From positions 101,844 to 165,843 of the forward strand of contig NZ_BFAG01000012.1 in assembly GCF_002897375.1 (NCBI RefSeq): a stretch of DNA of 64,000 nt. Reading direction: 5' to 3'. This DNA comes from Deinococcus aerius (GTDB lineage Bacteria; Deinococcota; Deinococci; Deinococcales; Deinococcaceae). The position numbers and the translations under genes are program-made. This document shows, one piece after another, positions 22,794 to 31,536 of this stretch (position 1 is the stretch's first letter; each line of letters begins with the position of its first letter). The notes under the pieces were generated by a model. It was given only the letters and a program-made list of their open reading frames with translations, made no database searches and was not told the DNA's origin.

Positions 22794-23450
22794 TCAGAGA
22801 ACGTCGCCTCGCAAGCGGCTCAAGGTGGCGACCTGACGTGCCAGGGCCGTGAGTTTCCAGGCAAAGCCCTGGCCGGAATGAGCAGGAGTGTCCGTCCATT
22901 CCCCATCCCGATCAGAGACATTTTCCTTAGTGAGGAGGCCAAGTTGTTCAAGTCCCAAGAGGGCAGCGACAAACTCCTGCCTTGACAGCCCTGCAATCGA
23001 CACCTGGCTGTCAACGGGGATGAAGTCCTGATAGGGGTCAATCGGATCAAGAATCCGAAAATACTCGACGAACACCCGAAGCTCCCGCTCGGAGAGGGAT
23101 TCGATGATCCGCATCGTTTGGAACTTGTCGAGTTGGGGTGGTGGGAAACTCAGAATGCATCCGGCGAGAGCGCAAGCGATAAAGCGGAGCTTGTCTTCCG
23201 ATTCGGCTATTTCGGCGGCACGGACAGCCTGAACGACGTTTGCCTGAAAGGCGTCGGAACGCAAATAAGTATGGTCTACCCGTGTAGAAAGCATTTGATG
23301 GACAAGCCGCAACTCGTATTCAAGGTGCTTGGCGAGCCGCGCGGCCTGCTTCTGATTGGCGTAGGCGTACCACCCCTGTAGAGCGGCAGCGGGCAGCCCA
23401 AGCGGCTCCAAGGTTTGCAGAACGGGCAGAAGCGGCTCCAGCGCGTTCAT
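22794..23450 (-). CDS. Unknown helical protein behind nadV
   Basis: 218 residues, not recognised. It reads as a helical protein: an amphipathic N-terminus, QKQAARLAKHLEYELRLVHQ, FQANVVQAVRAAEIAESEDK and a winged-helix-like C-terminus (LSRQEFVAALLGLEQLGLLT). The pattern of a residue pair near DHTYLRSDAF followed by SEDKLRFIA resembles small proteins found in defence islands, but I cannot name a family. GC content is visibly lower than in nadV, whose stop lies two bases before this ATG, so it is co-transcribed with nadV but probably acquired. Confidence 0.6.
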   Translation of the reverse strand: MNALEPLLPVLQTLEPLGLPAAALQGWYAYANQKQAARLAKHLEYELRLVHQMLSTRVDHTYLRSDAFQANVVQAVRAAEIAESEDKLRFIACALAGCILSFPPPQLDKFQTMRIIESLSERELRVFVEYFRILDPIDPYQDFIPVDSQVSIAGLSRQEFVAALLGLEQLGLLTKENVSDRDGEWTDTPAHSGQGFAWKLTALARQVATLSRLRGDVL

Positions 23451-23452
23451 CC

Positions 23453-24844
23453 CTACGCCCGCCCCCTCACATCCTCCAGCGTATCCCGCACCAGCACTTC
23501 CCCATCTCTGAACACTGTTCGCATCAAGCTGCCCGGGAAGTCGGTGTCGAAGGTCCGGTACTGGCGCGTCACCATGCGGCCATTCTCCATCACCAGATCG
23601 AGGACGCCGTCCTTGCTGCGCTTGCCGGGGTCGGTCACGGGGTCCTTATAAATGCCGCGGTACTCGCCGTCAATCACGCCCGCGCTGGCCTTGTAGGCGA
23701 ACCTCTGCGTGTCGCGGTCCACCTTTTGCAGCAGCGCGCCGCCCATGCCGAAGGCGACGTTCTCGGCGGAAAAGCCGTCCACGCTCAGGTTCTGGAGAAT
23801 CTGGCGGATGGTCGTCTCGTCTATGCCGTCGCCCTGAATCACCCGGACGTGGTTGAGGACCCGGAAGCCCTTGCTGTTCGTGGTTGTGCCGAACTTGGCG
23901 GCCAGCGCGTTGACGGCGAGGCGCACCATCGCGGGGGGATCGCCCGAGTCGGGCCGGACGACGAGGGTGGCGCCGCTCTCCTCGACCTCCCGCCGCAGCG
24001 TCTCGCCCCAGTGGACGTTGATCGCGTGCTTGAGGTCGTAACTGTCGCTGACGACGGCGAAGATACCGCCGGGCTTGCCGAACTGCCGAACCATGTTGCG
24101 GTACGCCTCGGCCTCGCACTCCTGGCCCCAGCTCGTGATCGTGGAGTGCTCGGCGGCGGGGATGGAGAAGCCCGCGATGTCGGCGCCATAGTGGTTGCGG
24201 CCCACCCGTAAGGCTTCGAGCGTGTCCGAGCCGAGGAAGTTGACGAGGTGCGCCAGCCCGCCGATCCCCGCGCTCTCGCGGCTGCTTACCCCGCGCGAGC
24301 CGAAGTCGTGCAGCTTGAAGGGCAACTCCTCGGTGGTGCGGTCGCTCGTCCGCTCCAGCTCGGCGCGGATGATCTCGCGCAGGTGGTAGCTCTGGGTGCA
24401 GACGGTCGTGGGATACCAGACCCGCATCAGCATCGTCTCGAACCAGCCCACCAGCCACGGCAACTCGGGGTCGGTATTCGTCACGCTCATCAGGACGTTG
24501 TGGATGGGCACCACGGTCCCCTCGGGCACAGCGCGGATTTCCAGCGGAATGCGGCCCCCGTGATGTTCCACCACCCGCAGCCAGCCCTCGTACGGGAAGG
24601 GCTCGCCGTGCGCCTCGATCAGCGCGCGGGCCTCCTCCACGTTCCCCCGCGTCACCCGCCGCGTCAGGTAGCGGTCCAGCAGGTACTGGAGCCCGAAAAA
24701 GCGCGTGGCCGGGTAGCGCCCCCCGCGGGACTCCAGGTAGGAGAACAGCCGCGTGGTCCCTGCCGGGTACTGGAGGAAGTGGCTGCTCTTGTAACTGTCG
24801 GTGTCGAGGATGAGGTTCAGGTCGTCGAGGTGGGGCAACGTCAT
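23453..24844 (-). CDS. nadV: Nicotinamide phosphoribosyltransferase (NAMPT type)
   Basis: 463 residues. It converts nicotinamide and PRPP to NMN, the first step of the deamidation-free NAD salvage route. Key segments are LILDTDSYKSSHFLQYPAGT near residue 10, FKLHDFGSRGVSSRESAGIG near 190, GFSIPAAEHSTITSWG near 225, VVRPDSGDPPAMV near 295 and VIQGDGID near 335; the SIPAxEHS motif separates NAMPT from nicotinate enzymes. The upstream 107-bp gap holds an inverted repeat (24884-24919). The NMN adenylyltransferase gene nadM lies just upstream on the same strand, completing NMN to NAD. Confidence 0.93.
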   Translation of the reverse strand: MTLPHLDDLNLILDTDSYKSSHFLQYPAGTTRLFSYLESRGGRYPATRFFGLQYLLDRYLTRRVTRGNVEEARALIEAHGEPFPYEGWLRVVEHHGGRIPLEIRAVPEGTVVPIHNVLMSVTNTDPELPWLVGWFETMLMRVWYPTTVCTQSYHLREIIRAELERTSDRTTEELPFKLHDFGSRGVSSRESAGIGGLAHLVNFLGSDTLEALRVGRNHYGADIAGFSIPAAEHSTITSWGQECEAEAYRNMVRQFGKPGGIFAVVSDSYDLKHAINVHWGETLRREVEESGATLVVRPDSGDPPAMVRLAVNALAAKFGTTTNSKGFRVLNHVRVIQGDGIDETTIRQILQNLSVDGFSAENVAFGMGGALLQKVDRDTQRFAYKASAGVIDGEYRGIYKDPVTDPGKRSKDGVLDLVMENGRMVTRQYRTFDTDFPGSLMRTVFRDGEVLVRDTLEDVRGRA

Positions 24845-24883
24845 GGGGAGCCTCCTGCGGGCGGGAAAGACCGTCCTTCTGCT

Positions 24884-24919
24884 CTCACTATTGCTCCTAT
24901 AGATTATTAGAACAGTGAG
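24884..24919. promoter_or_regulatory. Inverted repeat in the nadV upstream region
   Basis: CTCACTATT (24884-24892) and AACAGTGAG (24911-24919) form nine-base arms with one mismatch, 18 bp apart, around an unusually AT-rich core CCTATAGATTATTAG. Position about 40-75 bases before nadV suggests a promoter with an operator, possibly for an NAD-responsive regulator such as NrtR; the regulator is inference. Confidence 0.45.
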
Positions 24920-24951
24920 CAGAATGGGGCCTGGTGGGGGTGCCCCCGTCG

Positions 24952-26019
24952 TTACCCCCGCATCAGGAAGTGCTCAATGATCGCGTGGTGGTCCTCGAAG
25001 AAGAGTTCGGGCTGGCTCATGGCCTGGGAGAGGGGCATCCAGGAGGCGTCGGCGGCTCCGGCGGCGGCCTTCAGGACGGGAAGCTGGCCGATCCCGAGGT
25101 CGAAGTGAAAGGCGTGGGTGACTGTCCGGCCCCGCTGGCTGCGGTCGGGGTAGTCGAAAACGGCCTGGGCGCGCAGATGCCCGGTGAGGTTCACGGCCTC
25201 ACCCAGCCCCGTTTCCTGGTACGCGCGGCGGGCAGCGCAGGCGAGCAGGGTTTCGTCCGGGGCGAGGAAGCCGCCGGGCATGGCGAGCCGTCCGCGGCCC
25301 GGCAACCCCGCCCGCCGCACCACGAGGACGTGCCCGCTGCGTGTGATCACCGCGTCCGCCGTGACGAAGACGGGGGGAAAGGGGGCGGCGGCCCAAGCGG
25401 CGCGGTACTCGCGCAGGTAGTCGTACTCGGCGCGCAGCTCGGCGTACTCGGGCGTCTCCCGAAAGCGGGTCAGGAAGGCGTGGACGGCGGGCGGGACCAT
25501 GCCCCGGGCGTCCTCCAACCGGTCCTCGAAGTACGCCTTGCGCACGTCGGTCGCGCTCAGGGGGCTGACCACGTGGGTGGGGATGAACTCCCAGGCGGGA
25601 AAGGAGCGCAGGTAGTAGCTGCTCTCGTCCTTGATGTGCCCGATCAGCGCCACGTCGCTGCTGCCCCGGGTGTGTTCGGCCACGCCGCCCTGCACTTCGG
25701 AAAGCCACAACCCCTCATTGTAGAAGTAGTCGCGCACGTGGACGAACAGGAGGCGGCTCCTCGCCACGCCCGCCTCCCGCAGCATCGCCGTGATGACCTC
25801 CTGGCGCTCCTCGGCGGTGAAGGGATTTTTCGTATTGCGGGCCGCCCGCGCGCTGCCGATCACCACGATCAGCTTCTGCACGCTCTGGAGCGCCTCCAGC
25901 ATCACCAGGAGGTGCGCGGCGTGCGGCGGCTCGAAGCGTCCGATATACACGCCGAACGTGCGCTTGCGGGCGCGGGCGGGCGGGGGAGAGGACAGGGCCG
26001 GGTCGCGCGGTGCCGTCAT
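24952..26019 (-). CDS. nadM: Bifunctional NMN adenylyltransferase / Nudix protein
   Basis: 355 residues. Residues about 20-190 are the adenylyltransferase: [20 protein letters not shown] (H-x-G-H-like nucleotide motif), [20 protein letters not shown] and [17 protein letters not shown]. Residues 215-345 are a Nudix domain, where [20 protein letters not shown] plus TGL departs from the consensus: the Glu of RE is Arg and the first Glu of EE is Gln, so ADP-ribose hydrolysis may be weak or lost. The enzyme makes NAD from NMN; the domain pairing is typical of Deinococcus and cyanobacteria. Same strand as nadV, 107 bases upstream. Confidence 0.92.
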   Translation of the reverse strand: MTAPRDPALSSPPPARARKRTFGVYIGRFEPPHAAHLLVMLEALQSVQKLIVVIGSARAARNTKNPFTAEERQEVITAMLREAGVARSRLLFVHVRDYFYNEGLWLSEVQGGVAEHTRGSSDVALIGHIKDESSYYLRSFPAWEFIPTHVVSPLSATDVRKAYFEDRLEDARGMVPPAVHAFLTRFRETPEYAELRAEYDYLREYRAAWAAAPFPPVFVTADAVITRSGHVLVVRRAGLPGRGRLAMPGGFLAPDETLLACAARRAYQETGLGEAVNLTGHLRAQAVFDYPDRSQRGRTVTHAFHFDLGIGQLPVLKAAAGAADASWMPLSQAMSQPELFFEDHHAIIEHFLMRG

Positions 26020-26109
26020 GCCTTCACGTTGAGCGCCGCAGAAGATGTGAAGGATGAGTCAAGGGGGGTGGGCGAGCGCGGCTTCGGGGAAAAGGCGTAA
26101 GGTGAGCCC

Positions 26110-26604
26110 ATGAATAAAGCCTCTGCGTCTGCCGCGGCCCTCCTCCTGTCTGTCAGCCTGAGTGGCGCACTCGCGGGCGGGGCGGGCGCGCCCTTGGTCG
26201 GGGGCGGACAGGTGCAGGCGGCGACCCCCGAGGCGGTCACGGCGGCGCTGCGGGCGGCCGGCTACACGGTGACGGCAAACCCCATCCGGGAGGACGAGGA
26301 CCCCAGCGTGACCGTGCGGGCGGGCGGGCGCGAGCTTGACGTGTGGTTCAGCGGCTGCCGCGAGGGAAGCTGCGCGCGGGTGACGGCGAGTTACGGCTGG
26401 GACCCGGAGGACGAGGCCGACCTGAACCTCGACTTCGTGAACGAGTGGAACGGCAACTACTACACCCAGGCCTACGTGTACGAGGGCCGTTACTACCTCG
26501 ACAGCACCATGCCCCTGCGGGGCGGCTACACCCGCGCGGCCCTGAACGCCTGGATGACCGATTACCTCACCGACGTGGAGGACTTTGAGGGCGAACTGCC
26601 GTAA
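26110..26604 (+). CDS. Secreted YbjN-domain protein
   Basis: 164 residues. A signal peptide (ASAAALLLSVSLSGALAGGA) precedes a YbjN-type domain: TPEAVTAALRAAGYTVTANP, FSGCREGSCARVTASYGWDP with two cysteines, LNLDFVNEWNGNYYTQAYVY and ALNAWMTDYLTDVEDFEGEL. YbjN proteins are small, often stress-linked, and of unclear biochemistry; exported ones probably act in the envelope. The ATG lies six bases after TAAGGT (26098-26103), a leaderless start, divergent from nadM. Confidence 0.8.
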   Translation: MNKASASAAALLLSVSLSGALAGGAGAPLVGGGQVQAATPEAVTAALRAAGYTVTANPIREDEDPSVTVRAGGRELDVWFSGCREGSCARVTASYGWDPEDEADLNLDFVNEWNGNYYTQAYVYEGRYYLDSTMPLRGGYTRAALNAWMTDYLTDVEDFEGELP

Positions 26605-26756
26605 GCGGGACCCCAGGCGCGCGGGCAGGCGCGTTGGCCGTTCCTCAGCCCTCCCCAATTCGTCTCTCATAGAGGCCGGGGCTCGCCCCGCGCCGCGAAC
26701 TCCAGATGTGCCTTTGGCGACACGGCGGGGCCAGAGACTTCCCTTATATTGTTCAC

Positions 26757-27812
26757 ATGCGCGCCCCCGCGACGCCTCCCCTGTCTTCCGGGATTTTGAC
26801 GGATGTGGGGCGGCAGCGTCGTCTCGGGGTGAATCAGGATGCTGCGCTCGCCCTGGAACTGCCGCAGGGGGGGCTGTACGCCGTGGCCGACGGGATGGGG
26901 GGCCACGCCGCCGGGGAACTCGCGGCGAACCTGGCGCTCGACACCCTCAGCCAGCATTACCTGAGCGGGCGCGGCACCCCCCCGGTGCGGCTGGCCGAGG
27001 CGGTACAGGCTGCCAACCTCGCCGTGCTGCGGCACGCAGTGGGCGAGTACGCGGGGATGGGCACCACCCTGCTCGCCCTGCTCGTGGACCGGGGCGCGGC
27101 GATCATCGCGCACGTGGGCGACTCGCGCGCCTACCTGCTGCGGGAGGGCGAGCTGCACCGCCTCACCGACGACCATTCCTGGGTGGCCGAGCAGGTGCGG
27201 CTGGGCAACCTCAGCGAGGAGGAGGCCCGGCACCACCAGTGGCGCAGCGTGGTGAGCAACGCGCTGGGCGGCGAGGAGCGGGTGCGGCTGGAGCTGTTCG
27301 GCCTGCCGCTGCGGGCCGGGGACCGGTTGCTGCTGTGCAGCGACGGCCTGAGCGGCGCCGTCACCGACGCGGCGCTGCTGGAGTTGCTGCTACGCCCCCA
27401 GCCCCCCGAGGTGGTGGTCCGCAGCCTGGTGAACGCGGCGAACGACGCGGGCGGCCCGGACAACATCACGGCCATCGTCGTAGATGTGCTGCGCGACCAG
27501 CGCCTCCCGCACTACGCGCTGCCGCCGCGACAGGTTGACGGCCCCCTGTACGTGGACATGCTCCTCAGCGCCCAGCGCGGCAGCAGCCCGCTCACCTACG
27601 TCCTGCTGATCCTCGCCTACTTCACGCTGCTGGGGATGATCCTGGTTCCCGAGCAGCGCACCGTCATCGGGCTGCTCGGCGTGGTGCTGCTGGGTGGGGT
27701 CCTCGTGGCGCAGCGGGTGACGCGCGCCCGCCTGGGGCGTCCCCCGCCGCGACCCGCCCCCCTGCGCGCCGCCGTGCCCCCCGAGCGCGAGGCGCGCAAG
27801 ACCTCCGGCTGA
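26757..27812 (+). CDS. PP2C-type Ser/Thr protein phosphatase with membrane anchor
   Basis: 351 residues from ATG at 26757, six bases after TATATT (26745-26750); the longer upstream frame is not used. PP2C motifs: [10 protein letters not shown] near residue 24, [14 protein letters not shown] near 45, [12 protein letters not shown] near 115, [12 protein letters not shown] near 195 and [11 protein letters not shown] near 228, with the metal-binding aspartates intact. Two hydrophobic segments follow near 280-320 ([32 protein letters not shown]), so the phosphatase domain faces the cytoplasm on a membrane anchor. It should reverse Ser/Thr kinase signalling; no kinase gene is adjacent. Confidence 0.92.
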   Translation: MRAPATPPLSSGILTDVGRQRRLGVNQDAALALELPQGGLYAVADGMGGHAAGELAANLALDTLSQHYLSGRGTPPVRLAEAVQAANLAVLRHAVGEYAGMGTTLLALLVDRGAAIIAHVGDSRAYLLREGELHRLTDDHSWVAEQVRLGNLSEEEARHHQWRSVVSNALGGEERVRLELFGLPLRAGDRLLLCSDGLSGAVTDAALLELLLRPQPPEVVVRSLVNAANDAGGPDNITAIVVDVLRDQRLPHYALPPRQVDGPLYVDMLLSAQRGSSPLTYVLLILAYFTLLGMILVPEQRTVIGLLGVVLLGGVLVAQRVTRARLGRPPPRPAPLRAAVPPEREARKTSG

Positions 27813-27846
27813 GCCACCCCCGCGCCCACCCGGGTACAGTGGGGGC

Positions 27847-28224
27847 ATGAAAGACATCGTGGAGACCCAAGGCGCGCCCGCCGCCATCGGCCCCTACAGC
27901 CAGGCGGTGACCTTTGGCAATCTGGTTATCACCAGCGGCCAGATCCCCCTGCGCCCCGACGGCACCCTCGCCGGGGAGGGCATCGAGGCCCAGACGCGCC
28001 AGGTGCTCGACAACCTGGTCGCGGTCCTCACCGCCGCCGGAACTGACCTCGGGCGGGTCGTCAAGACCACGGTGTTTCTGGCCGACATGAACGAGTTTTC
28101 GGTGATGAACGCCGTGTACGCCGAGTATTTCCAGGCCCCCTACCCCGCCCGCAGCACCGTGCAGGTCGCCCGCTTGCCGCGCGACGTGCGCGTCGAGATC
28201 GAGGTCATCGCGGAGCGGGACTGA
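27847..28224 (+). CDS. ridA: RidA family enamine/imine deaminase
   Basis: 125 residues. [43 protein letters not shown] and the conserved arginine in [20 protein letters not shown] are the full RidA/YjgF pattern. The cytoplasmic trimer hydrolyses reactive enamines released by PLP enzymes such as threonine dehydratase. TACAGT at 27835-27840, six bases before the ATG, gives a leaderless start. It is transcribed separately from the PP2C gene. Confidence 0.95.
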   Translation: MKDIVETQGAPAAIGPYSQAVTFGNLVITSGQIPLRPDGTLAGEGIEAQTRQVLDNLVAVLTAAGTDLGRVVKTTVFLADMNEFSVMNAVYAEYFQAPYPARSTVQVARLPRDVRVEIEVIAERD

Positions 28225-28642
28225 GGGCGGAGAGCGCGGTCGGGGAGGAGCCTGTCTCCCTCCTGGGCGGGGTTCCCCGTCCAGAGCAAAGAAGCTGGTG
28301 TCTGGGGCCGCAGAACCCCCTCGAACGCTTGACGTGAACCGAGAAGGTGGGCAAGGTGGCCTTGCTGTCCCTGGGCGCGAGGACGAGTTGCGCGCGTCAC
28401 CCCTCCCGCGGGGGAGCAACAGAAGTCAGCCCACGGGGCGTCCCGTCTATTGCGCAGCCGGTGTCTGGAGGGGGTGAGCGATCCCCGCGCCGGAGGATCA
28501 GTCGGGGCCTCCAGTCCTCGTCCCCGGGTCACGCCGGGAGGACATCCCCCCGCCCGCCCGCAGGGGAGTGTTCCGCTCTCCCCTCACGGGTTCGTAACCC
28601 GGCTCTCGACGCGCTCACATCCGGCGTGACATCCTGCTCCCC
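28225..28642. other. 418-bp stretch without a convincing gene
   Basis: I find no ORF with coding character on either strand and no known RNA motif. It holds several GC-rich dyads, for example GGAGGAG...CTCCCTCC near 28245-28260 (possibly the ridA terminator), CGGGGTTCCCCG near 28270 and CGGGTTCGTAACCCG near 28595. Frames here run into the neighbouring genes without matching a family. Confidence 0.4.
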
Positions 28643-29473
<831 letters not shown>

Positions 29474-29590
29474 GCCCAGCGAAAGGCTGGGGGGGAAGAC
29501 CCCTCCCCGCTGAGGGCGATCTTCCCCGCGGCCCCACCCCCACAGCGAAGAGTCCCCCCGATCTGGAGGGACCCTTCCTTGGCCTGAACC

Positions 29591-31408
29591 TTACTTGCGG
29601 ACGATCTTGTCGACCTGGGCGGTGCCGGTGTAGGTCGTCTGGGGGTTGAGGTAACCCTTGAGCACGACCTTCCAGTTGCCGGGGGCGGGGTTGGGGATGC
29701 TGACGGCCTCGCCCGTGCTGGTGCCCTGGGCGCTGGAGCCCACCAGGCGGCCCGAGGGGTCGTACACGTCCAGGTCGAGGTCGTAGGCGGGGTTGCCCCA
29801 CTCGGTGGCGACGCGCAGGGCGCTGGAGCCCGCGGGCACGCTGAGGGTGTGGGTGTCCTGCGCCGTGGTCACGCAGTTCACCTGCGGACCGCAGACGCTG
29901 GTGGCGACGGTGCCGTTCCAGCCGGGCAGGTTGGTCGTGGTGACGGTGTAGCGGGTGGGGTTCTGGCGCACGGCCTCGCGCACGGCGGCGTTGGCGTCCA
30001 CGTAGCCGTAGCCGACCTCCCACAGCTCGCGGCGCTTGACGACGGTTTGGGTGGGGTTGAGGCCGTTGTCGGTGGCGACCGAGTAGTACATCGGGCGGCT
30101 GGTCTTCTGGAAGATCGCCATCACGCCGTCAAGCGTCAGTTTGGGGTTGGCCTCCAGCATCAGGGCGATCACGCCGCTGATGTGGGGGGTCGCCATGCTG
30201 GTGCCGCTGATGGTCGAGTACTGGGGGTTGTCCACGTCGGGCACGGTGGTCGCGGCCAGGCCGGTCAGGGCGCGGGCGGCGCTGATGTCCACGCCGGGAG
30301 CCGTTACGTCGGGGTGGACCAGCTTGTCCCCGCTGCGGCCACGGCTGGAGAAGTCGGCCAGGTAGCCCTTCTTGTCGCCCGCCGCCACGCTGATCACGCA
30401 GGGGCTGGCCGAGTAGGGGTTGAGGGTGTTCGCGCCGGGACCCTCGTTGCCCGCCGCGAAGGTCACGATGATCCCCGCGTCGTAGGCGCGCTTGGCGGCC
30501 AGGCTGATGGGGTTGTAGGGGGCGAACTCGCCGCTGGAGCCCCAGGAGTTGGAGATCACGCGGATGTTGTAGGTCTCGCGGACCTCGGGCTTCAGGATGT
30601 AGTCGAAGCCTTCCAGCGCGTACAGGATGCTCAGGGCCTCGCCCGAGCCCACGCCGACCAGGGTGACGCCGGGCGCCACGCCGCGCCGGACCCGTGCCGA
30701 GCCCTCGGAGGCCGCCCCGCTGCCGCCGATGGTGCTGGCGACGTGGGTGCCGTGGCCGGAGGAGGTGTCGCTGTTGGGCGTGTCCACGTACAGGTAGCCG
30801 CCCACGCCCACGTCGGTGACCGGGCCGACCAGCTTCACGTTCTTGGCGACGTTCTTGAGGTCGGGGTGCGTGCCGTCGATGCCCGAGTCCAGCACCGCCA
30901 CGCCCACGCCCTTGCCCGTCACCCCGTAGGTGCTGCGCGCCACGTCCGCCCCGATGAACTTCACGCTCTCGGCGAGCTTGTACTGGAGGGGCGCGTCCTG
31001 GTAGATCGAGACCAGGCCGGGGAGGTTCGCCTTGAGCTTGGCGATCAGGTCCTGGGTCACCAGCGTCTTCACGGCGGCCACCGGCAGGTTCTGGAGCGCG
31101 CCCAGCCCCTTGCCGGGGTCGACCGGCAGGTTGGAGTCCATCCAGGTGATCGCGCGGCCCTTGCTGGTGTCGTCCGCGAAGGAGAGGATCAGCGTGCCGA
31201 CCTGGCCGTAGCGCATGGTGCTGTCCACCTGCACGCCGCTGGGCGCCGTCGCGTAGAGCGCCTGGCACTCGGTCAGGGTGGTGGCCTGGGCGCTGAGCGC
31301 GGAGCCGGAGGCGGCGGTGTTGTTCGAGGCGGAGGGCTGGGGCGTGCTCTGCCCGCAGGCGGCGAGAAGGACGGACAGGCTCAGGATGGCGGGGGTCGTG
31401 TTCTTCAT
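29591..31408 (-). CDS. Secreted subtilisin-like (S8) serine peptidase, lipoprotein
   Basis: 605 residues from ATG at 31406-31408, chosen for GGAGGAG seven bases upstream. A lipobox (LSLSVLLAACG) precedes a propeptide-like region and the S8 domain with an intact triad: Asp in VAVLDSGIDGTHPD near 173, His in SGHGTHVAS near 219, Ser in ISGTSMATPHISG near 402, and the oxyanion Asn in FAAGNEGPG near 320. A C-terminal PPC-like beta domain (LRVATEWGNPAYDLDLDVYD, PGNWKVVLKGYL) ends the protein. It probably digests extracellular or envelope protein. A dyad GTCCCTCC/GGGGGGAC near 29549-29569 could terminate it. Divergent from a TPR/BTAD regulator gene. Confidence 0.92.
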   Translation of the reverse strand: MKNTTPAILSLSVLLAACGQSTPQPSASNNTAASGSALSAQATTLTECQALYATAPSGVQVDSTMRYGQVGTLILSFADDTSKGRAITWMDSNLPVDPGKGLGALQNLPVAAVKTLVTQDLIAKLKANLPGLVSIYQDAPLQYKLAESVKFIGADVARSTYGVTGKGVGVAVLDSGIDGTHPDLKNVAKNVKLVGPVTDVGVGGYLYVDTPNSDTSSGHGTHVASTIGGSGAASEGSARVRRGVAPGVTLVGVGSGEALSILYALEGFDYILKPEVRETYNIRVISNSWGSSGEFAPYNPISLAAKRAYDAGIIVTFAAGNEGPGANTLNPYSASPCVISVAAGDKKGYLADFSSRGRSGDKLVHPDVTAPGVDISAARALTGLAATTVPDVDNPQYSTISGTSMATPHISGVIALMLEANPKLTLDGVMAIFQKTSRPMYYSVATDNGLNPTQTVVKRRELWEVGYGYVDANAAVREAVRQNPTRYTVTTTNLPGWNGTVATSVCGPQVNCVTTAQDTHTLSVPAGSSALRVATEWGNPAYDLDLDVYDPSGRLVGSSAQGTSTGEAVSIPNPAPGNWKVVLKGYLNPQTTYTGTAQVDKIVRK

Positions 31409-31536
31409 CGGGGGCTCCTCCGGTGTTGGGGCTTTGAGTGAGTTCATTCCACCAAAGGGTCCTCAAAAAAAACACAAAGCCCTCTCAATTTCTGAGCCCT
31501 CACGGGGAGGGTGAAGGTTTTTTCTATACTCGGCTC

